NCBI RefSeq assembly: GCF_006476065.1
Contig: NZ_ML636798.1
Coordinates: forward strand, 1,036,906-1,100,905
Source of the DNA: Cognatiluteimonas lumbrici
Lineage (GTDB): Bacteria > Pseudomonadota > Gammaproteobacteria > Xanthomonadales > Xanthomonadaceae
Length of the DNA stretch: 64,000 nt
Reading direction: 5' to 3'
Below the pieces are notes generated by a model. It was not told the DNA's origin. It worked only from the letters and a program-made list of their open reading frames with translations, and ran no database searches. Positions within the stretch are counted from its first letter, which is position 1; each line of letters opens with the position of its first letter. A program made the position numbers and the translations under genes. This document shows positions 22,101-31,300 of this stretch, in pieces.

Positions 22101-24375
22101 CGTCGGTGATCTCCGCCTGCAGCAGGTTGTCGCCGCCGGCCAGGCCGACGCCGCGCCAGGTGCCGATGGTCATCGTCCGCGCCGCGTCCTGGTCCGCGCC
22201 GTCGAAGTTGAGCGGCGACACTTCCTTGCCGTTCAGGCGCAGCACGACCTTGTCGCCCGGGAGGTATTTCAGCACCACCAGCAACGTGGGCGCCCGCGGG
22301 TTGTGGCCGGCCTGCGGGAACAGCATCTCGCGCCCCGGAGCCTGTCCCTGGAACCAGTCGACCCCCTCGCCCGCCGCTTCCGGCGCCGACAGGATCCCGC
22401 GTGTTTCCGCCGGCGCCATGTGCGGCGAAGCCGCCGACCCTTGCGGGACGACGGCAGCGACAGTGGTCGCGCGCTTGCTTGCGCTCGGGTATCCCGGTGG
22501 ACCGCATGCCAGGGCGAGTGGTGCGTAGGGAGTCCGGATGCCGGTCTTGCCATCCGCCGCGAACACCGCCAGCGCCTTGATCTCGCTACCGGCATCGGTG
22601 CATTCCTCCATGCGCACGTCGAAGGCGATCTCGCGACGCCAGTCCGGATCCGGCGCGCCCAGGTCGAACACGATCGCGTTGCCCGCGGATTTCGGATCCG
22701 CCGCCGGAAGGCCATCGACCGTCGCCGAACCGCGGACGTAGTCCACCCCGGTCGGCAGCATCGCGATGGCCCGCAATTCGGAGACCCGTGCGCTGCCGCC
22801 ATCGAGTTCGAGCGTGACCTTGCCGGCCCGCGGAATCACCACCCGGACGCCCACCTCGCTGGTCTCCGGTGGCGTCGGCCGGAGCCTGAAGTCCGCACGC
22901 ATGAGGCTGCCGCCCTGGGCCTCGACGAACTGCGAACCGGCACGCCCCGCGAACCGGGTGTTCCGGAGGCAGGACGCGAGCTCCAGGCCAGGCGGAATCA
23001 AGGCCTCGTCCACCTGCACCACGTGTGTCCCCGGGCGGACGCCCTCGAAGTGGTAGGCGCCGTTCTCGTCGGTGACCGTGAAGGTGCCGTCTTCCATCAT
23101 CAGCCGGATGCCGGGGATGCCGACCGGTTCGGCATCCGCCTCGCACTCGCCCAGGGTCACGCGCCCGACGATGGTGAACGCCGAGGTCGTCATGGCTTCC
23201 ACCATGCGCACGACGGTGTCGGTCTCGTTCGAGGTCAGCGTTCCAGAGGCCCTGGCCACGGCGAGGTTGAGCAGCGTCGGGCCACGCGCACCGGGGCCGA
23301 CCTCGGCGATGAACGTGGCGGTGACCTGTGCGCCCGCCGCGAGGTCGCCCACGGGGAACCAGAACCCGCGGCCATCCGGGGCCACCTCCGGATCGGCGGC
23401 GGCCAGCATTCCACCCGGCGCCATCGGGGCCACGCCCACCGTGGCAGGCCGCGGACCGCCTCCGGCTTGCGCTGCACCCGCGCCGCTCCCCGACGGCGTC
23501 CCGACGCGCAACGAACCCTCGCGGAAGCGCAGTCCGGGCGGGAGGACGTCCTCGATGCGCGCGTCCAGCGCAGGGATGTCCGCGATATTGCGCAACACCA
23601 GCGTGTACTGGAGGAAGTCGCCGATCTCGACGACCTGCTTCGAAACCTGCTGCTCCAGCCGCAGCTTCGCGCCCGGCAGGGCCGGCTCCAGCGCGATCGC
23701 CTCGGCGGTGAGCGTGTCCAGCGGGTAGTCGGCGTCGGTGTAGCTGGCGATGATCCGGGTGTCGTCGACGAGCGACAGCACGCAGTCGTGGTGCGTGGCC
23801 GCAGGCGGCATGGAAACGCCCTGGATCGCGCCGGCGAACACGCCGGTATCGACCCCGGTTTCCTGCAGGCGCAGGGTCTCCGCGTCCTCGGAGTCCGTGG
23901 TGATACGGATTTCGACGTACTCGCGGACCGAAGCATCCGCGTTGCGGTTGGCATCGGTCACGCTGACCAGGATCGCCTCGCCGACGACGTATTCGCCGGT
24001 GCCCGCTGCGGTGGCGCCGTGCGGATCGATGGGCTGGCCATCGCCATCCACCACGCCGGGCAGCGGGCCGAAGCTGCCCGAAGGGGTGCGGCATTGCCCG
24101 CCGTCCACCGCGATCGGAAAGCCCCCTGGGGAACCAGGGTCGTGGCGCAGGAAGGAGATCTGTGCGTCGGTGGGGGACGGGGAGATCGAGGTGACGACGG
24201 TATTGCTGCGCAGCGTCGTGGTGGTCGAGCCGCCGAGCCGGTAGCTGACCACGGCCGTGTTCTCGATTTCCGCCGCGGAAGCCAGCGTGGCGATCCCCGG
24301 GATGCACGCCAGCGCGCACGCCAACAGCCAGGCCGTGGCACGCCGCCTTGTTCCCGAATGGACTCGAATTCCCAT
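19120..24375 (-). CDS. Giant outer-membrane beta-barrel protein with exported DUF11 and CNA-B-like domains
   Basis: About 1751 residues. A Sec signal peptide (cut near ASA-A) precedes an NTAVVSY-type N-terminal domain, a DUF11 domain (~residues 220-390), a carboxypeptidase-regulatory/SdrD-B-like domain (~400-460, DENGAYHFEGVRPGTHVVQVD), Ig-like domains to about 890, and then roughly 850 residues of alternating aromatic-ended beta strands. The strands include YTLYGDGTHQGYD and YVLFGDFQSGMDG, with a final strand VFRLKF, so an outer-membrane barrel is expected. It is unlike TonB receptors (no plug), ushers or autotransporters. Starts are ambiguous: ATG 24375 is chosen, but GTG 24381 (GGAGG nine bases upstream) and GTG 24387 are possible. 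It is the probable platform for the neighbouring DUF11 proteins (inference). Confidence 0.82.
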   Translation of the reverse strand: MGIRVHSGTRRRATAWLLACALACIPGIATLASAAEIENTAVVSYRLGGSTTTTLRSNTVVTSISPSPTDAQISFLRHDPGSPGGFPIAVDGGQCRTPSGSFGPLPGVVDGDGQPIDPHGATAAGTGEYVVGEAILVSVTDANRNADASVREYVEIRITTDSEDAETLRLQETGVDTGVFAGAIQGVSMPPAATHHDCVLSLVDDTRIIASYTDADYPLDTLTAEAIALEPALPGAKLRLEQQVSKQVVEIGDFLQYTLVLRNIADIPALDARIEDVLPPGLRFREGSLRVGTPSGSGAGAAQAGGGPRPATVGVAPMAPGGMLAAADPEVAPDGRGFWFPVGDLAAGAQVTATFIAEVGPGARGPTLLNLAVARASGTLTSNETDTVVRMVEAMTTSAFTIVGRVTLGECEADAEPVGIPGIRLMMEDGTFTVTDENGAYHFEGVRPGTHVVQVDEALIPPGLELASCLRNTRFAGRAGSQFVEAQGGSLMRADFRLRPTPPETSEVGVRVVIPRAGKVTLELDGGSARVSELRAIAMLPTGVDYVRGSATVDGLPAADPKSAGNAIVFDLGAPDPDWRREIAFDVRMEECTDAGSEIKALAVFAADGKTGIRTPYAPLALACGPPGYPSASKRATTVAAVVPQGSAASPHMAPAETRGILSAPEAAGEGVDWFQGQAPGREMLFPQAGHNPRAPTLLVVLKYLPGDKVVLRLNGKEVSPLNFDGADQDAARTMTIGTWRGVGLAGGDNLLQAEITDAAGARVVIERTVRFSNSVARAELVPAQSLLVADGIRKPVVAVRMLDRTGHPVRAGVSGEYTISPPYAPAFTAGAEQGRAFLGTQGSAPTWRIEGDDGIAYIELEPTSVAGSFTLGFDFGSNSANSTRQELEGWLKSAPRDWIVVGFAKGSVGYETLSDNMQPLQRGEDGSGVRGDGQVSLYAKGRVLGKWLLTMAYDSDKDATRLGSRSLLSTIDPGTYYTLYGDGTHQGYDAASARKLYLKLEREQFYVLFGDFQSGMDGNELSRYQRTLTGMKVEYRGQLVEFNGFAANTAQSYVRDEIQGDGTSGLYRLRQRDIVLNSERIRIETRDRYHSEQILASRELVRHIDYDIDYANGTLFFREPIASRDFDFNPNWIVAEYETHGTGEEFLNGGGRIGIRAMEGRLRAGVTYLRDEDMEARSQLLGVDARFRLGEHDELRAEAATSDTDRAASDSSGNAWLLEWEHRSERLDLLAYLRRQTPGFGLGQQNRYESGMAKAGVQGQYRLDANFSLRGEVYRQEQLSSGAVRDAARVDVAYRAGEWTARAGVQLARDEAADGTVAESRQLSLGATRSFDDGRVELGAQADLSLGGKNESVDFPTRLQLSAAYRVTEAFRLLAAQEFTDGKDRDTSTTRVGFEAKPWRDATLTTTLNKSEISEYGPRTFALFGLNQRFQLNERLSFDVAVDSSQAFNQSGDEPLVVDPSQPIQAGGIRDGGALTEDFVALSGGATYRAGAWMWNARAEGRQGESNDRYGFTTAFLRQIQDGVAFSASAQAFSQHNDDGSTGLLANAQLAWAYRPPGSNWSMLNKLEFRLDEVRGGPGGSILGHATIAANGDARSSRIVNNFVLNHVSEAWQGEPDGAGVFDLYQRSQLSLYYGSKYVLDSFGPEEYSGYTDIIGAEWRFDVTPSVDIGLRASVLHSWSQDSYAWAFGPSVGFTPFENAWVSVGFNLRGFRDRDFEASHYTAEGAYLVFRLKFDQRTFGLDGVGAARGP

Positions 24376-24443
24376 CACCACGGCCACCGGCCTCCATCAG
24401 GCCGGAAGCAGCAGCCTCCGGCCCGGTTCTGGAGCCTCATGGG

Positions 24444-24468
24444 TCCGGCGGCGGCCAGCGCCGCCGGA
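24444..24468 (-). other. Intercistronic hairpin in the DUF11 operon
   Basis: A perfect 10-bp stem, TCCGGCGGCG / CGCCGCCGGA, with a 5-base loop. It lies between the stop of the 411-residue gene and the start of the barrel gene, without a T-run. It may slow 3' decay and let the small upstream genes be expressed above the giant ones. Confidence 0.5.
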
Positions 24469-24491
24469 AAGAGCCGATCTACCGGCTGACG

Positions 24492-25727
24492 TCAGTCGAT
24501 CGTCACCTGGAAGATCGTCGTGGTCGCCTGGCCGGAGTCCACGTCCACCACCGTGGTGATCGGACCCGCGGCACCCGGACCGGCGTCGCCTTCGTCGGCA
24601 TCCACCGCGTCGGTCTTCGAGTCGCCGGCAGCGATGGCGGCGGCTGGATCGGTTCCGCAATCGACCACGGCGTCATCGATCCTCAACGAGTTCATGACGT
24701 AGGTCGTACCGCTCGGGATGGTGTCGCTGATGGTCACGTCGGTGGCATCGGTGTCACCGGCGTTGCTCACTGCGATGCAGTACACCAGGGTCGCGCCCGG
24801 AATCGCCTTCGGATTCGTGCTGCCGAGGCCGTCGTCCACGATGCCGTAGGTCTTGGTCACGTTGATCGAGGTAACCCGGACCTTGAAGGCGTCGAACGAG
24901 GAATCCTGGCCGTTGTTGGCTGCGTCGCCGGTGCCCTCGGTGGTGTCGGCAGTATCGGCGAAGACGTTGTCGATCTCACCGGAAACGTCCGCGCTTCCAC
25001 TGTTGTCGACCAACTGGGTGCCAAGCGCGCCGTTCGCGTACGACGTGCCCGGGGTCAGGAGGGCCGTGTTGCGGTCCGCGATCTCGGTCGGGGTCGGGAC
25101 CCGCTGGTTGGCATAGGCGCTATGGGCGGTACCGACGAGCCGGACCACCATCACGTCGTTGCTGGACAGCACCGTGTCGTCCGGCATCGCGTCGGCCACG
25201 ACCAGCACGTTGACGGTGCTGGACGGGGCCAGGCCGTCCAGGTAGTACGTACCGCCGCTGGTCGGGAGCACGGTGTCGCCGCCATCGAGGACGCCGGGGC
25301 TCGCGCCCACGTCCAGGTAGAGCGTGAAGGTCGCGCCCGTATCCTGGTTGTCCACCTCCGCAGGGCTCACGCCGCCGGAGCCGCCGAGGAAATTGGTGCC
25401 GTTCGCGGCGTCGGTGGCGGCGAGGGCGATGTCGAGGAAGTCGTTGGAGCTGTTGGTCACGGTGAACAGCAGCGCCTGGTTGGTCGCACTGGGCACCACC
25501 GAGGTAACGCTGTCGCCGGACTCGGTCACCGCCAGTACCACCAGGCGGTCGACGGTGAAGGTCGCGCTGCCGGTGGGTTCGGTCGTCTGCGGTGTGCCGT
25601 CGACGGTGTAGGAAACCGTGGCGGTGTTCACCACTTCGGTGCCGGCCGCGACCTGCGCGTTGGCGCTGGGAGCGGCCGCCAGCAGCAGTGCAACCGCTGC
25701 CAGGAAGGAAAAGTTGCTGAGCTTCAT
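24492..25727 (-). CDS. Secreted DUF11-domain protein, 411 residues
   Basis: A clean Sec signal (MKLSNFSFLAAVALLLAAAPSANA-Q) is followed by an exported, acidic, Thr/Ser/Asp-rich beta protein. The mature N-terminus has EVVNTATVSYTVDG, matching the IENTAVVSYRLGG start of the barrel protein encoded next. The C-terminal ~150 residues form a DUF11-like domain (INVTKTYG, NPKAIPGATLVYCIAVSNAG, DTIPSGTTYV) with a conserved cysteine. The NPKAIPGA motif also occurs in the C-terminal domain of the 1643-residue protein. AGGGGAC eight bases before the ATG is a good ribosome site, repeated before the next upstream gene. No membrane anchor is seen; it is probably a surface or periplasmic structural subunit. 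Confidence 0.85.
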   Translation of the reverse strand: MKLSNFSFLAAVALLLAAAPSANAQVAAGTEVVNTATVSYTVDGTPQTTEPTGSATFTVDRLVVLAVTESGDSVTSVVPSATNQALLFTVTNSSNDFLDIALAATDAANGTNFLGGSGGVSPAEVDNQDTGATFTLYLDVGASPGVLDGGDTVLPTSGGTYYLDGLAPSSTVNVLVVADAMPDDTVLSSNDVMVVRLVGTAHSAYANQRVPTPTEIADRNTALLTPGTSYANGALGTQLVDNSGSADVSGEIDNVFADTADTTEGTGDAANNGQDSSFDAFKVRVTSINVTKTYGIVDDGLGSTNPKAIPGATLVYCIAVSNAGDTDATDVTISDTIPSGTTYVMNSLRIDDAVVDCGTDPAAAIAAGDSKTDAVDADEGDAGPGAAGPITTVVDVDSGQATTTIFQVTID

Positions 25728-25761
25728 CTTGGGTCCCCTGTGAAACTGCTGGTGGTGCTGC

Positions 25762-26229
25762 TTACTTCACGCGTGCGCGGTAGGTCACGTCACCGCTGGC
25801 CCCTGGAGGGAGGCTGGAGATGACCCAACGCAGGTTGGTGATGTCGGAAATGCGGGCAGGGCGCACGCTGCCGTCGGCGTCCACGACCGCGAGGTCCTCG
25901 AGCTTGCCGAAGGTTTCGCCGCCGTCCACCGATACCTCGGTCGGCTCGTCCTCGGCGCCCACGTACACGAGCGCCCCGGGCAACGGGTTGTCGATGGCGA
26001 CGTCGGTCGCTTCCTGCTGGCCGTTGTTGCTGTAGCTGATGCGGTAGATCACCTCGCCGCCGGGCACGACGTTCTTCGCCGGCACCAGTTCATCGTCTAC
26101 CTGCTGGTAGACGGCGTTGGTGATGGTGATCGGGCTCGCGTCCTGCGCGAAGCCGCTACCGAATGCGGCGAGGCCGCCGATCAGGCACAGTGTCGCCACG
26201 AGCTTGCGAAGCCGGCTGGTGCTGGTCAT
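25762..26229 (-). CDS. Small secreted single-domain DUF11-like protein
   Basis: A 155-residue first gene of the cluster. A Sec signal (cut near GFA-Q) leaves one beta-sandwich domain of about 125 residues: NVVPGGEVIYRISYSNNG, ATDVAIDNPLPGALVYVG, VSVDGGETF, and the ending VTYRARVK. The same strand order and RVK-type ending form the C-terminal domain of the 1643-residue protein. This therefore looks like the minimal repeat unit of the operon, possibly a major subunit. The gene has AGGGGAC nine bases upstream of the ATG and is 34 bases before the 411-residue gene, so co-transcription is likely. The function is not known. Confidence 0.85.
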   Translation of the reverse strand: MTSTSRLRKLVATLCLIGGLAAFGSGFAQDASPITITNAVYQQVDDELVPAKNVVPGGEVIYRISYSNNGQQEATDVAIDNPLPGALVYVGAEDEPTEVSVDGGETFGKLEDLAVVDADGSVRPARISDITNLRWVISSLPPGASGDVTYRARVK

Positions 26230-26320
26230 CGAGATGTCCCCTGTGGTCCCCCACCTTTTTCCCGCCGCCTTTGGGTGCTAACGGGAGGTGATGTGGACGT
26301 GATGGTTCCGTTAAGGCGCA

Positions 26321-26349
26321 CCTTATCACGCCAAAACTGTGAACTTCAA
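26321..26349 (-). promoter_or_regulatory. Candidate sigma70 promoter of the DUF11 operon
   Basis: On the minus strand, TTGAAG (26349-26344), a 17-base spacer and ATAAGG (26326-26321) lie about 90 bases before the first gene of the cluster. The -10 is weak. The region is distinctly A/T-richer than its surroundings. Confidence 0.35.
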
Positions 26350-26419
26350 CGATTTCGGCGTGAAGAGTGCACGAAACGCCGCCTGGAAAAATGTGTCCTG
26401 CATCGCATAAGTGAACGAA

Positions 26420-28253
<1,834 letters not shown>

Positions 28254-28258
<5 letters not shown>

Positions 28259-28315
28259 GAGCGGCGCTCGCGCCGCGACCGCCCTGTCGCCGGGCGCACG
28301 CGCCGCTCCTACAAT
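28254..28315. repeat. TGTAGGAGC-family repeat carrying the recQ stop and a -10 box
   Basis: The left arm TGTAGGAGCGGCG contains the recQ stop TAG. The right arm CGCCGCTCCTACAAT ends in TACAAT (28310-28315), a good -10 eight bases before the start of the next gene. Between the arms are CGCGCCGCGACCG and CGGGCGCACG segments. The arms can pair over about 13 bases. Confidence 0.85.
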
Positions 28316-28323
28316 GGTCCCGG

Positions 28324-28887
28324 ATGGAAGCCCTCGCCGTTTCGACCCTGACCGTCGCGCTCGCGGAAATCGGCGACAAGACCCAGTTGCTCGCCCTGCT
28401 GCTCGCGGCGCGCTACCGGCGTGCGTGGCCGATCATCGCCGGCATCCTGGTCGCCACCCTGCTCAACCATGCCCTTGCCGGGTGGCTCGGCGCGCTGGCC
28501 GCGTCCTGGCTGACACCCGACGTGCTGCGCTGGGTGGTCGCGGCAAGCTTCATCGCGATCGCGCTGTGGACGCTGAAGCCGGACAAGCTCGAGGACGACG
28601 CGCTCGCGAAACCGGCGCGCGGCGCCTTCGTCGCCACCTGCGTCGCCTTCTTCATCGCCGAGATCGGCGACAAGACCCAGGTCGCGACGGTGCTGCTGGC
28701 CGCGCACTACGTGCCGCTGTGGCAGGTCGTGGCCGGCACCACCGTCGGCATGCTCGCGGCCAATATTCCGGTGGTGCTGCTGGGCAGCCGCTTCGCCAAC
28801 CGCCTGCCGCTGCGCGCCGCGCGGATCGCCGCGGCGCTGGTGTTCCTCGCGCTCGGCCTGTGGGCCGCCATCCGGGGGGTCGCATGA
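28324..28887 (+). CDS. UPF0016/GDT1-family divalent cation exporter (Mn/Ca)
   Basis: A 187-residue inner-membrane protein with six predicted helices in two homologous halves. Each half carries the family signature EIGDKTQ (ALAEIGDKTQLLAL near residue 16; FIAEIGDKTQVATV near residue 113). The acidic residues of these motifs coordinate the transported cation. Bacterial members such as MneA export manganese and eukaryotic GDT1/TMEM165 moves Ca/Mn; the manganese role here is inferred. TACAAT ending eight bases before the ATG suggests a leaderless or nearly leaderless mRNA. The stop overlaps the start of the GGDEF gene (ATGA). Confidence 0.9.
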   Translation: MEALAVSTLTVALAEIGDKTQLLALLLAARYRRAWPIIAGILVATLLNHALAGWLGALAASWLTPDVLRWVVAASFIAIALWTLKPDKLEDDALAKPARGAFVATCVAFFIAEIGDKTQVATVLLAAHYVPLWQVVAGTTVGMLAANIPVVLLGSRFANRLPLRAARIAAALVFLALGLWAAIRGVA

Positions 28888-29984
28888 TCCCGCCACTGCT
28901 GACGCGGCCGGACGAGGTCATGCTGGAACTGGGCGCCGGCGGCGAACTGCTGGTCGCGCGCCTGCGCGCGGTGCTTTCGGCGCTGGTGCTGCTGGTGCCG
29001 CTGGCCGGGGCGCTCGCCGGCGCGCCGGCGGGCGACACCGCGATCGGCCTCGGCGCGGCCGTGTTCGTGAATGCCATGGCCCAGTTGTGGCTCGCGCTCG
29101 CCCGGGACGTTCGCGCACGCGCCTGGCTGCCGTGGGTGACCTGCGCCTGGGACGTGACCACCGTGACCGGGGTGCTGGCGCTGCTGTCCATGGGCGACCG
29201 CGTCGCCGGCATCAACAGCATGGTGGTGTGGGCCTTCTACCTGCTGGCGATCGCGATGACCACGCTGCGCAACGACGGCCGCCTCACCCTGTTCGCCGGC
29301 GGGATGGCGATGCTGCAGTACGGCGCGCTGGCCTGGGTCCTGCTCGCCTCCTCGACGCCGCAGCAGCTGGTGTCGGTGGAGTACGGCACCGGCACCGCGG
29401 CCAACCAGGTCGAACGCGTGCTGCTGCTCGGGATCATGACCTTGCTGATGCTGGCCGTGGTCCGGCGCATGCAGCGCCTGGTCGAGCTGTCAGGGCGCGA
29501 CGCCAAGACCGGGCTGCCGAACCGGCGCTGGCTGCGCCAGCACGCGCTGCGGCGCTTCGAGCAGCTGCGCCACGGCGGATCGCTGACCGTGGCACTGCTC
29601 GACATCGACCACTTCCGCCGCGTCAACGAGGAACTCGGCAGCCAGGAAGCCGACCGCGCCATGCGCCACGTGGTGCGGACCGTCGACGAGCGCCTGCACG
29701 AGACCGAACGCATGGCGCGGCTGGGGCGCGACGAGTTCGCGCTGCTGCTCGACTGCCCGATGGGGACCGCGTGGGAGCGCATGGAGCAGCTCCGCGGCGA
29801 GCTCGCGGCGCGCCCCTTCGTCCCCGGGCGCGGCATGGATCCGGTGCGCCTCACCATCAGCGTCGGCCTCGCGGCGTGGCCGCAGGACGGCGCCGACCTG
29901 TCGGCGCTGCTGGCCGTCGCCGACCGGCGCCTGGTGCCCTGCCGGCACAGCGGCGGCAACCGGGTGGTCGCGCGCGACCCCTGA
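28884..29984 (+). CDS. Membrane GGDEF-domain protein with degenerate active site
   Basis: 366 residues. About six transmembrane helices (residues ~25-195) form an unclassified membrane sensor part, followed by a GGDEF domain (~205-360: DAKTGLPNRRWL, DIDHFRRVNEELG, ISVGLAAWP). The signature is GRDEF (in RLGRDEF) instead of GGDEF, and no RxxD inhibitory site is found five residues upstream. The protein may be a weak cyclase, or a receptor that binds GTP or c-di-GMP without making it. It overlaps the exporter gene by four bases, so the two are translationally coupled. Confidence 0.85.
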   Translation: MIPPLLTRPDEVMLELGAGGELLVARLRAVLSALVLLVPLAGALAGAPAGDTAIGLGAAVFVNAMAQLWLALARDVRARAWLPWVTCAWDVTTVTGVLALLSMGDRVAGINSMVVWAFYLLAIAMTTLRNDGRLTLFAGGMAMLQYGALAWVLLASSTPQQLVSVEYGTGTAANQVERVLLLGIMTLLMLAVVRRMQRLVELSGRDAKTGLPNRRWLRQHALRRFEQLRHGGSLTVALLDIDHFRRVNEELGSQEADRAMRHVVRTVDERLHETERMARLGRDEFALLLDCPMGTAWERMEQLRGELAARPFVPGRGMDPVRLTISVGLAAWPQDGADLSALLAVADRRLVPCRHSGGNRVVARDP

Positions 29985-30039
29985 GGCCGCGCCGCCCGCT
30001 ACACTTCCCGACCACCAGAGATCGCCCCGGGGGGAATGC

Positions 30040-31299
30040 GTGAACCCAAGACGCCTGCTTGGCCTGCGCCTGATCGTGATGCTGTTCCTCCAGTTCTACA
30101 TCTGGGGGGCCTGGTTGCTGACCATCGGCGCCTACTGGTTCCAGAACAAGGGCTGGTCGGGCACCAGCTTCGGCGCGATCTTCTCGACCATGGGCATCGC
30201 CGCGCTGTTCATGCCGGCGCTGATGGGCGTGGTCGCGGACAAGTGGATCAACGCCGAGAAGCTCTATGGCGTGCTGCACCTGGCAGGCGCGGTGCTGCTG
30301 GCGCTGGTGCCGACGGTGGACGACCCGCACACCATGTTCTGGATGATGCTGGCCACCATGGTCTGCTACATGCCGACCTTGGCGCTGGCGATCACCGTCG
30401 CCTACAACGCGCTGCGCCGCGCCGGCCTCGACGTGGTCGCCAGCTACCCGCCGTTGCGGGTGTGGGGCACCATCGGCTTCATCGTCGCGCTCTGGACCAC
30501 CAGCCTGCTCGGCCTCGAGACTTCGCCGGGCCAGTTCTACATCGCCGCCGCCGCGGCCGCGGTGCTCGGCCTGTATGCGTTCACCCTGCCGCCCTGCCCG
30601 CCGCAGCTCGACGCCGCGCACAGCCGCACCTTCGCCGACCGTATGGGCCTGACCGCGTTCAAGCTGTTCCGCGACCGCAACATGGCCGTGTTCTTCGTGT
30701 TCGCGATGCTGCTGGGCGCCGCGCTGCAGCTCACCAACGCCTACGGCGACACCTTCCTGCACGACTTCGCCGGCATCCCGGCGTTCGCCGATAGCATCGC
30801 GGTGCGCTACCCGGCGATCATCATGTCGATCTCGCAGGTCTCCGAAACGCTGTTCATCCTCACCATCCCCTTCTTCCTGAAGCGCTTCGGGATCAAGGCG
30901 GTGATGACCATGAGCATGCTGGCCTGGTTCCTGCGCTTCGCCCTGTTCGCCTACGGCGACCCGGGCGCCGGGCTGTGGATGATCATCCTGTCGTGCATCG
31001 TCTACGGCATGGCCTTCGACTTCTTCAACATCTCCGGCTCGCTCTACGTCGAGCAGCAGAGCGACTCCCGCATCCGGGCGAGCGCGCAGGGCCTGTTCAT
31101 GCTGATGACCAACGGCATCGGCGCGATCCTGGGCAGCGCGGTCAGCGGCTGGATGATCGACCGCTGGTTCACCGCCGCCGACGGAGGCAAGGACTGGCAC
31201 GGCATCTGGATGACCTTCGCGTTCTACGCGCTGGCGATGGCGGTCGCGTTCGTGCCGCTGTTCAAGCCCCGGCACGTCCGCGCCGAAGCCGCCGCCTGA
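30040..31299 (+). CDS. Nucleoside:H+ symporter, NupG/XapB-type MFS transporter
   Basis: A 419-residue inner-membrane protein with about twelve hydrophobic helices. The N-terminus (RLIVMLFLQFYIWGAWLLTIGAYW) and the AATLFMPALMGVVADKWINAEKLYG-like first half match the nucleoside:H+ symporter subfamily, which imports purine and pyrimidine nucleosides. The start is GTG at 30040 after a GGGGGG-rich ribosome site. A TACACT -10-like box is at 30000-30005. The sugar kinase gene begins one base after its stop, so they form an operon for uptake and phosphorylation of nucleosides or their ribose. No nucleoside hydrolase is present here. Confidence 0.88.
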   Translation: MNPRRLLGLRLIVMLFLQFYIWGAWLLTIGAYWFQNKGWSGTSFGAIFSTMGIAALFMPALMGVVADKWINAEKLYGVLHLAGAVLLALVPTVDDPHTMFWMMLATMVCYMPTLALAITVAYNALRRAGLDVVASYPPLRVWGTIGFIVALWTTSLLGLETSPGQFYIAAAAAAVLGLYAFTLPPCPPQLDAAHSRTFADRMGLTAFKLFRDRNMAVFFVFAMLLGAALQLTNAYGDTFLHDFAGIPAFADSIAVRYPAIIMSISQVSETLFILTIPFFLKRFGIKAVMTMSMLAWFLRFALFAYGDPGAGLWMIILSCIVYGMAFDFFNISGSLYVEQQSDSRIRASAQGLFMLMTNGIGAILGSAVSGWMIDRWFTAADGGKDWHGIWMTFAFYALAMAVAFVPLFKPRHVRAEAAA

Positions 31300-31300
31300 C

